From Eucalyptus grandis (taxonomy: Eukaryota; Streptophyta; Magnoliopsida; Myrtales; Myrtaceae), in the NCBI RefSeq assembly GCF_016545825.1, contig NC_052614.1, forward strand, positions 58,535,864 through 58,599,863: DNA of 64,000 nt. Reading direction: 5' to 3'. Positions 1-11,522 of the stretch are shown here, piece by piece. Under the pieces are notes generated by a model. The model made no database searches. It was not told the origin of the DNA and saw nothing but the letters and a program-made list of their open reading frames with translations. Numbering within the stretch: position 1 is the stretch's first letter; each line of letters begins with the position of its first letter. Made by a program: the position numbers and the translations under genes.

Positions 1-2926
1 AGATTGCGCAATGGTAGACCAAAATAGGGTCTCCAAAAATTGACATAATACCTAAGTTTTAGCTTGACCAAATTCCACTAATGCTATTTCATATTTGGTC
101 CACAACATTAGCAGGATATTTCATTAACCAAAGATTTACGTACTTAAGGTGGGGTTCTTCGTAAGAGAAAAGCATCTTAAGCAAAGAAAAGAGACAAACA
201 TGTATTTCTATCCATTAAATTTTTGTTTTTCAATATCTGACCAACCCATGATCTTGTTCGCATTTGATAATGTGAGATATTGAACTTATGCCATAAAACT
301 GATCTACACTATTATTTCACGATCGGACTTATTAGATATGTGTTCCAAATTGAATAAAGATCTAGTTATTTAAGTTTACAAGATCAAGCCAATCATGTTT
401 TAGGAATTTATAAAAATTCACATTGGATCAAAGTAAAAATTTAAACTGACCCCGTGATTCGTTTTATTCGTCGCATTACTAATGAGCGATATCAATACAA
501 CATTTCAATCTTGCAACTTAGCCCTAACCCGGTGGGGAGCACAAAAGATTTGTTCGAACCTTGGCCATCGACGAAGCCGACGCGACCAAGAACGAGAGGA
601 CAGCCGCTTTTCGTGGCAATTCTTCATTTAAGGACTGCCGGCCACTGATCGTCCGCCACGTCAGCTTTGTGTTGTTCTGGGAACAGCAGCTGCTCCAAAA
701 CAAAAAGCAGCCCACGTCAGCTCGGCTCGTGGAGACCGAGACCGGCCCACGTAGCACGGATCACGAGACCGGATCCTTTCGGCTTATGGCGCCCCCCCGC
801 GCCCCCTCTCTCTCGCTAGGCCCATGTCACTCTGCGGAAATTAGTCATTGTATCATCCGAAGTTTTGGATTTTCTTGCCAATAAATCAGACATGCCCCCT
901 CGTGGGAGAGCAGTGTCATGTACTATGTTCCCTCAGGTGATGATGATCTAATCTTCATGAATCCTAAATTTCATAATTTGTAAATTAATCAATCATGTGA
1001 TAGTTGTTAATATAAGGCAACAGAGAATTTTCGGCTCATTGCTATGTGTATTTATGCAAAGTTGCAATCGCTAGAATCTCAATGATTTTAAGAAGTGATT
1101 GAAATAATAGTCGATGGCCAATTCAACTACCAAATTTGCCTTGAAATGTCAAGCACTTTGGGGGAAGACAAATGGCTGAAAACATCAAGAAATTTGCATG
1201 AGAGTTTATTGAATCATGACGGGGGCTTGCATTCTTGATGCTGTGCTTCCTTGATACCGAAATTAAAATATAGACTCCTTAATGGAGATGTTTGAAGTCC
1301 GTAGAAAAAGTAAAAAACTTGGAAAGTATGGTTGGAAAGCGTTTTCAAAACAAAGACGAACATTATTGCTGGGAAACTTATCTAATCTAATTCAATTCAA
1401 GTTCAAACTTTAGATCAAATCTAATCTAAATCGATATATTATAAATGATCTTCCTATCTATAGAATCTGATGTCTTATTTGCTTGTAAATGATGTTTGTG
1501 TGTCATTTGTCTTGTGTATTGTCTGTGCCTTTAGTCCTTGTTTTCTTATGAACCATTTCTTTTCTATGATTTGCAACTGTTTTGACTCCTTAATCTCGGT
1601 TATCCCTTGATCAATGGTTTTTCCATAGTCAATCTTTAACTTCCGTACATACTTCAAGTCAATCGCTTAAGTAGGTAAAAATACTAAGGACATCATGAAG
1701 ACAATGTAGAGTCAAATCTCTCTTTAATGGCAGTCCAAGCTTAGGCGAAGAATTTTCATGCCGTAGCTTCACCTACGCTCAGTGTTTGGAACATGTCAAC
1801 CGTGTCTTCCCGTCGACTCTCTCATGCCGGCGCTTCATCTCGCAAGGAAGAGAAGCCCCAAGCGTCTAAATTACACAAGTCCTCGCTTCACCCAAGCCAT
1901 ATATTTCTCTAATCTTTTCATAATCTCGATAAGGCGAAATTGAAGGAGTTGGTCTTTTTGAATCATTGGAGGAAGCTCATCGAGTAAGAAATGAAGGTTT
2001 TAGCTTAGGCTGATTTAACCGATTATGCTTCAGCAATCTTATGGAAATCTGAGTTAGGATTCTCTTTTCTCTTATGCTGTTGATTTATTGTTTTTTTTTT
2101 TTTCCAATTTAAGATGGTATGGTGTGTCTCCGCTCTTTTTTTCCTTCTAAGTTAATTGAGAAAGAGGTTTAATTTAGATTGCAGGCTATTGAAGAAATGT
2201 ATGATAGGAGGGTTGGTTTCCTATGTTGAAGTTCTTCTTTAGGACAAGATCATTGAAAATTAATTATTGTTGTTAATCTTCTGAAAAGATCTTTTGGATG
2301 GTTCCCAACGAACCTTGTAATGATAATTGAAGAACAATATATCTGTCATACATCGTGTTAGAATGTTCATATTATGCTAAAGAAAGAGCAAGAAGAATTA
2401 GATGAATCTCTAGACTATGGACAAGATTGAAAATAAAATGAATGTGAGTGTGAATGAAATCATATTGAAAGCCATAAAAAGCTAGAAGCATAAATACAGA
2501 AAAGTAAAGTGGAGCTCCCAGGGGAGTTCACCGCAAGTCGGACATGCGGTGCTTCTAAGGAGCAACACAAGTTCCCCATTTAATTTCATAATTTTTATTA
2601 AATGGAGTTTCTCCTATACACTAATTATGAAAATAAAATATTAAAGTAAAATCCGACATTTTGAAAGAATGTTATCCGACATTTTTGAAAGAAGGTTCTT
2701 CCTATGACCTATATAAAGTGATGCTTTTTAATTTTGATCATGACAATATATATGGACTGTTTCACTTATAAATTTGGACCTTTCATTTTATCTTACTTCA
2801 TTTATTATTTTGTAGATGATATTAAGTCCACAGTCATATTAATTTTTTTAGTTTGTTGAGTAAAATATGTTAAACCAATAAAATTACATACTACTTAATT
2901 TTCTTGCGAGCTTTGACATATATTTC
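1..2926. other. Intergenic region, no gene recognised
   Basis: I see no convincing coding region. The stretch is mostly AT-rich with short chance reading frames. A GC-richer patch at about 540-830 holds two copies of CCACGTCAGC (656-665 and 712-721), an ACGT-core sequence of the kind bound by plant bZIP factors, but no gene start that I recognise follows it. A second GC-richer patch near 1760-1900 is unassigned. Confidence 0.5.
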
Positions 2927-3873
2927 TGAGAGTGCTAGTATGAACAAAATAAAGGAGTTAGGGAAGAGAATAAGAACACAGAAATTATAGTGGTTCGGCT
3001 TAATCCAAGCCTACGTCCACTCTCCCACGATAACAGCCTTCTTGGCTGGATTCCACTATGCAATCAATCAAGAGATTACAATTCCGAGTGCAAACACTTA
3101 GTAGATCACACTATCTCACTAAGTCACTCTCTTGGTATTTCTCTCACGATTACAAACGTTTAAGCTCTCAAGAGACAAGTATATGATCTAAAGTCGCTTA
3201 GACTTTGGAATTATAAATTCTACGCTCCGTCTCTTACTTGCTCATCGGTCCATGATCTCCTTAAATACTCCTCCACTTCCAAACTACCGTTGGACAGCAT
3301 CCCGGAGAATCGTCTTCCAATATACCCATTGGACAGCTCGTATCTTAGAAGATTTGGTAGCCGTTGAGTGACAAAGGTAAAATCCCAAATTGATTCCGAT
3401 CGCCCATACAAACGAAATCTTGGTTTCCATAAGTAAAGCTTCTTCGTATAGAAAGATCTTGTCTTCAATCAAATCAATCTTGATGTGGAATCCAAACCGG
3501 ATCACTAGCCGTTGTATGATTGGGCTTGAGTTACGATTCATCGAATCTGGATGTAAAGTCCGAGTCTTGAGACTTTACGATATGAGTCTTGAGACTTTAC
3601 AATCTGGGTCTTGAGACTTTACAATCTGAGTCAGACTTTACAATCCGAGTCTCAGTACCCGGTTCGGCTTCAAAGATAGAGTCTCGTCTTCGACTTTGAG
3701 TCTTGAGTCGACGGTCTTGGACTTTGAGTCTCGAGTCCGGGCAGTCTTCAGACTTTGATAATATCCTCTACATGTTCTATTATCTGCATGGTCTATTACT
3801 CAACCATCAAACATGTTAGTAGCCTTTGATTTATTTTGTCATCTTCAAAACATCATAAGGGATTTCCCTAACA
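2927..3873 (-). repeat. LTR copy (3' LTR in element orientation)
   Basis: Nearly identical to 4771-5715. Near 3555-3630 it contains a short internal tandem array built on AGTCTTGAGACTTTAC, which is slightly rearranged in the other copy. Short reading frames on its minus strand recur in both copies and are shadows of the repeat. Confidence 0.85.
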
Positions 3874-4770
3874 ATCTCCCCTTTTTGATGATGACAAAAC
3901 AATCTCTGAATATGCAGATTTAAAAATTTAAATCAAAGGATATCGAAAGATAGCAAATAGATTGAGCATAATAATATATAGAAAATAATCTCAGCTCAAT
4001 ATTATGCCATAGATAATATAATATTAACCAATCAGCACATATGCATATTCACATCTTCTCCCCTTTTTGTCATAATCAAAAAGCGATAATGATGGATTCA
4101 CGTAGAGAATGATAACAAATATCTTGCATGAATCACAATTTTCAAAATCAGCTTTTATCGAATATTAAAGATATGCAATATAGCTCACTTCGATTATATC
4201 AGCAAATATCCAATAAAAATCACGGATGCATCATAAAATTCACGTACCATTTTTGTCATAAAATGTTAATATCAATATGAGATTTTGTTAATGACAAAAG
4301 GTAATAAGAGATGCACTAACCGGATTTTGTAGAATAAATTCTGACACAATTACCTTTTAAGATCACGATCAATCAAAAAGATTTTTCCATAATTGATCAA
4401 AGCTCCCCCTCAATTTGTTGCCTTTTGAGGTGATCACGATTCTTTTCCTTTTCTTTTGGATTCGATTTCTCCCCTTGATTTCCTCATTAGATTCTCGAGT
4501 GCCGGTTCAATCGACTCGATTCCAGTCTCTGTCAGTTAGACTCGGATTAAATGTGCCATCAAGCATAGATTTCTTTGCTCATCATCTTCTTTCATGATTC
4601 TTTTTTGTTCTTTTCTGGCCATTCTGCTTGTATTTTCTTCCATCGAAATATGGTGGCCTTGTGTTGCTTTGCCCTTCCATAAGACCTGGTGCCAACATAC
4701 TAGCCATAAAGAATCTTTAGCTCAAAAGTAAAAACACTTTTATAAACCGAGCACTTGGCTCGATACCAAT

Positions 4771-5715
4771 TGAGAGTGCTAGTATGAACAAAATAAAGGA
4801 GTTAGGGAAGAGAATAAGAACACAGAAATTATAGTGGTTCGGCTTAATCCAAGCCTACGTCCACTCTCCCACGATAACAGCCTTCTTGGGTGGATTCCAC
4901 TATGCAATCAATCAAGAGATTACAATTCCGAGTGCAAACACTTAGTAGATCACACTATCTCACTAAGTCACTCTCTTGGTATTTCTCTCACGATTACAAA
5001 CGTTTAAGCTCTCAAGAGACAAGTATATGATCTAAAGTCGCTTAGACTTTGGAATTATAAATTCTACGCTCCGTCTCTTACTTGCTCATCGGTCCATGAT
5101 CTCCTTAAATACTCCTCCACTTCCAAACTACCGTTGGACAGCATCCCGGAGAATCGTCTTCCAATATACCCATTGGACAACTTTCTTAGAAAGATTTGGT
5201 AGCCGTTGAGTGACAAAGGTAAAATCCCAAATTGATTCCGATCGCCCATACAAACGAAATCTTGGTTTCCATAAGTAAAGCTTCTTCGTATAGAAAGATC
5301 TTGTCTTCAATCAAATCAATCTTGATGTGGAATCCAAACCAGATCACTAGCCGTTGTATGATTGGGCTTGAGTTACGATTCATCGAATGCTGGATGTAAA
5401 GTCGAGTCTTGAGACTTTACGATATGAGTCTTGAGACTTTACAATCTGGGTCTTGAGACTTTACAATCGAGTCTGCGTAGACTTTACAATCCGAGTCCTG
5501 TACCCGGTTCAGCTTGAAGATAGAGTCTGTCTTGAGACTTTGAGTCTTGAGTCGACGGTCTTCGGACTTTGAGTCTCGAGTCTGCGCCTTCGGACTTTGA
5601 TAATATCCTCTACATGTTCTATTATCTGCATGGTCTATTACTCAACCATCAAACATGTTAGTAGCCTTTGATTTATTTTGTCATCTTCAAAACATCATAA
5701 GGGATTTCCCTAACA
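4771..5715 (-). repeat. LTR copy (5' LTR in element orientation)
   Basis: Partner of 2927-3873. It has small differences such as the changed stretch near 5176-5195 and single-base indels near 5388-5402. The primer-site-like sequence lies directly before it on the plus strand, placing this as the 5' LTR for minus-strand reading. Confidence 0.85.
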
Positions 5716-6487
5716 ATTTCAACACTCCTAGATATGCATCCAAGCTTTTTTAATTGTATAATAAATTTATATGAGCTTATTGTCGTTGATATATTTGATA
5801 AATTGTTTACATAGCAAAAATCTGTAAAAGACAAAAACTATCAAAATGAAAAGAAAGGGCAAAGAAAATCAAATGAAAGTGAAGAAAAAGAGAGAGCGAA
5901 AGGGAGTTGTCGAAAGAAAAAAGAGGGGAGGGGATAGTTCTCGGAGGACTTTTATACAAGAACTTTACTTTCATTATAGCAAAGATAATCCTAAAGGAAA
6001 AGAAAAACCTGACTGACTGAGAATCCCTAATCTGTGCACAAGAATGATGAAAAGAGCGTGAATGAGAATGCAAACTCGAATGAAATCGAATGGAAAACAT
6101 CAAAGAATAGAGCAAATCACTAGAAGATGTGAACGATGATGAGGGAAAATCTGGGCAACAGGCCCAAAGGAGAACCCAACCCATTTCTAGGAAAGCAGGC
6201 TCTTTCGAGTCCGAGAATCCCCCCCTCTCTTCTCGTCCCCTGCCTTTGTAACAAGGCTTGTTGTTGGTCCAATCTTTACAGGCCTTAGCAGGAGCGGGCT
6301 CGCCAGGTGCGCATGCGAACTCCAGCCAGAGTAAAATCAAATCGAAAGTTGCGAAAGACAGATTGCTAGAAAGCTGAGGGATGATCGCTCATTGATTTGA
6401 GGATAGCAAATCTGCAGTGTTGTGACCCGGATGAAGAGAGCTGCCCTTCCCCTGAACCATCAAAATGCAGAGTAAAAGTAACGTTAC

Positions 6488-6586
6488 CGAAGAAATCGAA
6501 CCGTGTTCCTGCTGATCAGGAAACGAGACACAACCAAATCCTCTGGAAAGCCCGGTTCTTTGATCCCACGTGACCCTTGCATCGCT
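6488..6586 (-). pseudogene. Orphan exon of UBP1/RBP45-like RNA-binding protein (RRM2)
   Basis: The minus strand shows a polypyrimidine tract and AG acceptor, then a translation with SDARVTWDQRTGLSRGFG followed by CVSF, and a GT at the far end (6486-6487). This is the RNP1 part of an RRM. The SDARV.WDQ.TG.SRGFGFVSF pattern is characteristic of the second RRM of oligouridylate-binding protein 1, an mRNA-binding protein of plant nuclei and stress granules. The usual Phe in RNP1 is Cys here. I found no other UBP1 exon nearby, so this is most likely a captured or degraded fragment. Confidence 0.55.
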
Positions 6587-6829
6587 CTGCAAAAAGTCAA
6601 GTAACTTCAACATGCATACAATACAACGTTCTTTCAATCATATATCACGTTAGGGGATATCTTCTTATTCCAAATCACCAAAAAATTGCAACATATAAGA
6701 CCATACCAAGGAGCAAAGCAGGGAGCCTTTGAACAACTTGCACAGTCAAAAAGTAAACGATGATGCATCCATAATCTTAGTAATAATGACTCAAATGGTC
6801 TATGAACTTTAGCCAACTATATAATATAG

Positions 6830-9117
6830 TTATTGAACCTTTTAATTTATTTAATGTGATTTATAAACTTTTGGTACATATTTAAATTAGTCTATAAATT
6901 ATACGTTGTCCTTCAACTAATTCACATTCATTGACAATAGTAAATATTTTCACATAATATATATTAAAAATTTAAATATTATATTTGATAAATTAAAAGT
7001 TTAGGAACTACATTATATATTAAGTTAAATTTTAGAAATTATATTGAGTAAATTAAAAATTCAGAAATTATATAAAGACTAATTTTGTTATTTTCCGATC
7101 ACCGTATAAATATATTAAAGTGCCCTCCATTGAAACAGGAACCTTATCATGCGCACACCAGAAACATTCTCTGCGTCTACGGGGACCTATGCTATGGGCA
7201 TACCTAAAACAGAACGTGTCCGCTCTCTGACCCCTAGCGTATGCACAGTCGACTTTGATTGGCTGTCCAAACCTGCAAACGAATCATCAACATACAAAGG
7301 TCTAAAGAGAGGAAATAGACTAGGGCTTATTTCATTTTGGTCTTTAAAAACCTCAAATTGAGAGCCACAATGGCAAGGGCGGCAGATCTTCAATCAAATT
7401 AGGGTAAAAACCATATGATGACCTCAAAAGTACAGCAACTAAACCAAAAATCATTAGAAGGAGCCACTAACGACATATCACACTGTGAAAAGCTCCATAA
7501 ATGAATACAAACACGAACTAAGCATTGGCAATAAGCCATGCTACATATCCCAGATAATTTTCCACCAAATCATCTAGGTACAACCAGTGTAGGTGGAAAG
7601 CGCATGTATGGTGCAAGGACCTTAAAATGTCTATGACAAGAGCCGAAGAAAAAGCACATGCCTGAAAAAGCAAGGTGCTAGTAAGCAAAACTTTTAAACT
7701 TTTATTATTAAAATATGGAGAAGACAAAATTGTTTCAAGCACTGACAAAACCAAAAGACCCCTTGTTTCAAAGAGAGGAGGACGGGTTATTCACATTTCA
7801 TTTGATGGTCGAGGCAAATTGAAAGCTAAAAATTCAAAGACGACATTGAATATTGAGCTAAATAATTAATGTAAATATCTCTTTTAATTTATGAATTCCT
7901 CTTTTTATTTCCTCCCTCTTCTTTTTAATTACTTTCTAATTTTCTTTCTTTATTTTTAGCATCAGCAGGACTACTTGTTCACCAATATATATAACTAATA
8001 TTTAGTGCATGCGTAGTTAGTAAGGTTTAAAAAATGTGGCCAATCTAGAGAAGATAGATAATTCCAAGGATTTGACTTTTATATGCTCTCTCTCTTGAGA
8101 TTTTCCAAAATTCCTTTAATGGTGGAAGTTGGGTTTTGCTTCTAAAACAAGGTGTGTTTCATAACCTAAAATCTTTGTTTCTGCGAATAGATCTTGTACC
8201 TGGACCTGCCAAAGAAAAAAATCTGTACATATGATGCGTTTGGCAGGGTTCTGGATGAATGATTTTGCATCTAAACAAAGTTGGTCAACTCAAGGTGCTT
8301 TTGAAAAAAGCACATAATATTGGATAATTGTCTTCTCGTATATTTTCGTAAAGCAGCTTTATAATGAAGTAAAATTCAAAAAAAAAAGGAAAACAAGAGA
8401 AAGTAAGGGTTACTAGATCCGACCAGCGTTGATCAGAGGCCGGCGAACACCGTGACAGAAGAATTGGAACTCTGCAAGTGTCAACAGTGGCTGCCTCAAA
8501 ATTAGGTGAGAAAAGTTATGCCTAGACGAAAGTTGAAGACCCGTGGTTTATGAGTAATGATAATTCAAATACTAAAAATTTACACAGCTCTAGTATCAAA
8601 ACACAATGACGTGATACGGAACGGAAAGAAAAATGTCTTATCGTTTCTCCAGATAGCTTATGCGCGTCCATGCCGCGTTGCTACATGTTCAAATTATGCG
8701 TGAGTTGGTAAACTGTCCTCTTATCTCCTGCTTGTTATTCAATGAATCGATTCCGATTGGTGCTAATTAATCACGTATAAAACCGGATCGTCTTGACCAC
8801 GTGAAATTGCGTCGGAGATTTAAGGACCGGAGTCTCACCAAATAACTAAAACCACAGTTCACCACGGCCCATGGTTTTGCCATCAGCTGCTCTGCGCCGT
8901 CGGATCTCCTGCACCTTAGCACCTGAATTATTTTCAGTTTGATTTAATTTAATCCATAGTAGATGAGCTTTTGGACACCCCACCAGAATTAGTAGATTAG
9001 GACCTGTCGTGGCGGACATCATCAAAAGTGGGGTACCGGCTTCGTGCATGGAAAACCAATTCGCCTACAAAGATTCGTAGGAGCATGACATTGTACAACT
9101 CCTCACTTCCAGGACAA
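6830..9117. other. Intergenic region, nothing recognised
   Basis: AT-rich sequence with only short chance reading frames. The 64-codon frame at 7675-7869 has no motif I recognise and no splice context that extends it. Confidence 0.4.
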
Positions 9118-9217
9118 NNNNNNNNNNNNNNNNNNNNNNNNNNNNNNNNNNNNNNNNNNNNNNNNNNNNNNNNNNNNNNNNNNNNNNNNNNNNNNNNNNN
9201 NNNNNNNNNNNNNNNNN
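9118..9217. other. Assembly gap (100 N)
   Basis: Exactly 100 unresolved bases, a conventional length for a gap of unknown size. It cuts into the left part of a GC-rich repeat whose right half continues at 9218. Apparent reading frames that run through the N tract are not real. Confidence 0.99.
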
Positions 9218-9706
9218 ACCTAGAGCAAGCAAGGGCTATCGCGGCCTCGCTAGCGATCGACGAGGCCCCAATGGCCTTGCCTGGGGCCTTCGCAATCAGG
9301 GGCAAGGGCCACCTCACCCTTGTTGTGAAGGCTCTAGGCCAAGCTGCGACGACCCTCGCCTACTTTGGGCGACGTTACTCATGACCACCCAAAGCTAGAT
9401 GTCACCCAAGTGATGGCCTCGCCTAGAGCCTTCATGGCCAAGGGCGAGGCGGTTGTGGTCGGCAAGGATCGCTAGTGACCCTCGCAGACCCTAAAAAAAA
9501 AAGAGGCAAAAAATAAAAATAAAAAATTCAAAAATATAATAAAAAATATTTAAAACATTTTAAGATTTTAAAAAATATTTTCTGCGATCCTTCTTCGACG
9601 AGGCAAATTGAAAGTGACACTTAAGTGATTGATTTTTTCAAATTTGTGATATTTAAATAAGTGAAAAAAGAAGAAGAAGAAGGAAGATTTTAACACTCGA
9701 GTGACG
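9218..9706. mobile_element. GC-rich foldback/MITE-like element, left part lost in gap
   Basis: This matches the element at about 26836-27575: a GC-rich core (9218-9475) with GCGGCCTCGCTAGCG, then A-rich sequence, then an arm (about 9590-9706) containing CAAATTGAAAGTGACACTTA and ending near CACTCGAGTGACGCC. The reverse complement of that end (GGCGTCACTCGAGTGT) matches the left end of the other copy (GGCGCTCACTTGAGTGT), so the family has terminal inverted repeats. No protein is encoded. Confidence 0.5.
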
Positions 9707-10009
9707 CCGTATAAAAGTATTCGCACATATACTATTCCTACCCCAAAAATAATAACTAGATTCTCCCAACCTATCTTTTTCCAACATAAACTAAAATCCA
9801 AGCCCAATATACAAAATGATACGTGGGGCCCACGTGATATCTATACAAGATAAAATCCCCACGCATGACGACATCATATGAAACTTTCGACATGTCCATC
9901 AATCATTTTTTAGCTTCAAAGTCAATCAAGCATTAGACTCTCTAATCAAGATATGCAATCGAGATTTATATTATAAAAATAAAAAAGGGAGATCTGACAA
10001 TGGCAAAAC

Positions 10010-10099
10010 TCAAAACCCCACTTGGGATACGAGGTTGGGCGCAAAGTTCGCTGCAAGTAATTTGGCCCAATTTTTTTCTTAATAATTCAACACCCAAAC

Positions 10100-10131
<32 letters not shown>

Positions 10132-10407
10132 GTGCAATTTGTAAGCGGCTTAAAGTGCTAAAATATAGGCGCGCTTTTTATTTGAAGTGTATTTCTGAAA
10201 GAAAAAACGTTTAGAAACAAATTTTTAGATTACTTTTTTTTTCCAGATTTCTATTTTTTTTAATTTGAAAACAATTTTGTATACATTTTAATTGCCCCAT
10301 AAGTTTTTAAAAAAAATGATCGTTCTATTAAGTTCCTAAATATTATACCGTTTTTTTTTGTTTGAACCAAGAAAGGTTATAGGCATGATTGGAGATTTCT
10401 CAGCGGT
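10010..10407 (+). promoter_or_regulatory. Upstream block shared by the TNL copies (TNL-1 copy)
   Basis: The sequence from GAGGTTGGGC to the GGCATGATTGGAGATT region recurs upstream of TNL-2 (28290-28680) and TNL-3 (62235-62600, partly again at 62849-63030). It includes a TACA microsatellite at about 10098-10127 and the motif GGCGCGCTTTT. It marks the duplicated unit and may hold promoter elements. No TATA box could be fixed with confidence. Confidence 0.5.
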
Positions 10408-10410
10408 TTA

Positions 10411-11270
10411 GGGCCTGCATGGTAACACTCCAAAAAGTGTTTCGAACACTTTTGTACTTTTTGGTTTGGGAACAAAAAAAAAGAATTTAAACGCGTTTGT
10501 TGCGTTTTTGTTCTTTTTTTTTTGTTCCCGGAACACAATTGGAGCAAAAAAGTTACTTCTTGTTCGAAACAATTTTGAAGAAACACATTTTCTCTCTTCT
10601 CTTTTCTTCTTCTTTTTTTTTCTTTGGTCGCCGGCCTCGGCCATGGCCGTCGAGGGCCCGGCGACGCCGTCGAGGGTCGGCGACCTCGCCGGAGCGTCAT
10701 GGGCCCCGGCGAGGCCGAGCCTCGCCTTGGCCGGGCGAGCTCGGCCTCGCCAGATCCGGCGAGGCCGAGCCTCGCCATGGCTGGGCGAGCTCGGCCCGCC
10801 TCGCCCATCCGGCCAGCCGAGTGTCGCCGGGGCCCCCCGAGGCTCGGCCTCGCCGCGCCGGCGACGCCGAGCCTCGCCTTGGCTGGGCGAGCTCGGGCTC
10901 GCCCAAATCCGGCGACGCCGAGCCTCGCCTTGGCTGGGCGAGCTCGAGGCTCGCCCAGTCCGGCGAGGCCGAGCCTCGCCATGGCTGGGCGAGGCCCGCG
11001 CCCCGGTCGGCCGGCCGGAGGCCGGTGACCGGCCGAAAAAATAAAAAATAAAAAAGAAAGGAAAAACTGAAAAATAAAATAAAAATGTTTAAAAAATTAA
11101 AAGAAACAAAAAAAGAATAAAATTGACCAAACGTGTTTCTATTCATTTTTATTCCGAACAAACGTTACCAAACGCGTTCTTTTGTTCAAAAATTGTTCCC
11201 CGGAACAGTAAACACTTTTTTGTTTTCGTTCCTGAACATAAAAGGAACAGAAACATTACCATGCAGCCCC
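10411..11270. mobile_element. PIF/Harbinger-like (Tourist-type) non-autonomous element upstream of TNL-1
   Basis: The element starts GGGCCTGCATGGTAA and ends TTACCATGCAGCCCC, imperfect terminal inverted repeats. It is flanked by TTA on both sides (10408-10410 and 11271-11273), the 3-bp target duplication typical of PIF/Harbinger. TNL-3 has the uninterrupted sequence GGTTTAGTGGTTGGATGC at this place (63010-63027), an empty site. The 860-bp element has AT-rich arms and a GC-rich core (10630-11030) built from palindromic GGCGAGGCCGAGCCTCGCC units. The long reading frames in several frames of the core are compositional, not genes. Confidence 0.75.
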
Positions 11271-11522
11271 TTAGTGATTGGATGCTTTAATTAAGGGAAA
11301 AATAAAAAGGGAGTTTTTTATTGGTGGCCTTCATGGTCTTCCGATGAGTCTTTTTTAAATTTCGAAACTTGTTAAAAAAAAGTCTTGCGCGCCTTCACTG
11401 GTCTACTTTTCTGTCACTTGGCTCGAAAGCTTCCGCTCATTTCTTAAGCTAGGCCACGCCACACCAACTTCTTTTCTCTACAGGGGAGAGAGAGAGATCC
11501 GGAAGTAATAAGCTTCCTAGCT

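Larger units (their letters stand above)
2927..5715 (-). mobile_element. Small non-autonomous LTR retrotransposon, copia-like, minus orientation
   Basis: Two long direct repeats (2927-3873 and 4771-5715, about 945 bp) flank an 897-bp interior with no polyprotein. Each repeat starts TGAGAG and ends TAACA on the plus strand. The 5-bp sequence ATTTC precedes the left repeat (2922-2926) and follows the right one (5716-5720), a target site duplication. On the minus strand the repeat is followed by TTGGTATCGAGCC (4757-4769), resembling the initiator-Met tRNA primer site of Ty1/copia elements, and a purine tract (rc of about 3876-3886) precedes the downstream LTR. The element therefore reads on the minus strand. 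The repeats differ by a few substitutions and small indels, so it is not very recent. Confidence 0.85.

Noticed and set aside
3555..3640. Short direct repeats that could suggest a CRISPR-like array
   Set aside because: They are a 16-23 bp degenerate tandem repeat within an LTR of a plant genome, without regular unique spacers, and recur in the partner LTR.
5807..6340. 177-codon minus-strand frame
   Set aside because: No domain, strong Phe/Ser low complexity from a pyrimidine-rich strand, and no splice or start context that links it with the UBP1-like exon.
8997..9384. Frames running through the N tract
   Set aside because: They exist only because unknown bases cannot give stop codons; they span an assembly gap.
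10377..11161. Several 130-200 codon frames on both strands
   Set aside because: They overlap in many frames within the GC-palindrome core of the PIF/Harbinger-like element, show only Ala/Arg/Pro/Gly repeats and no domain.
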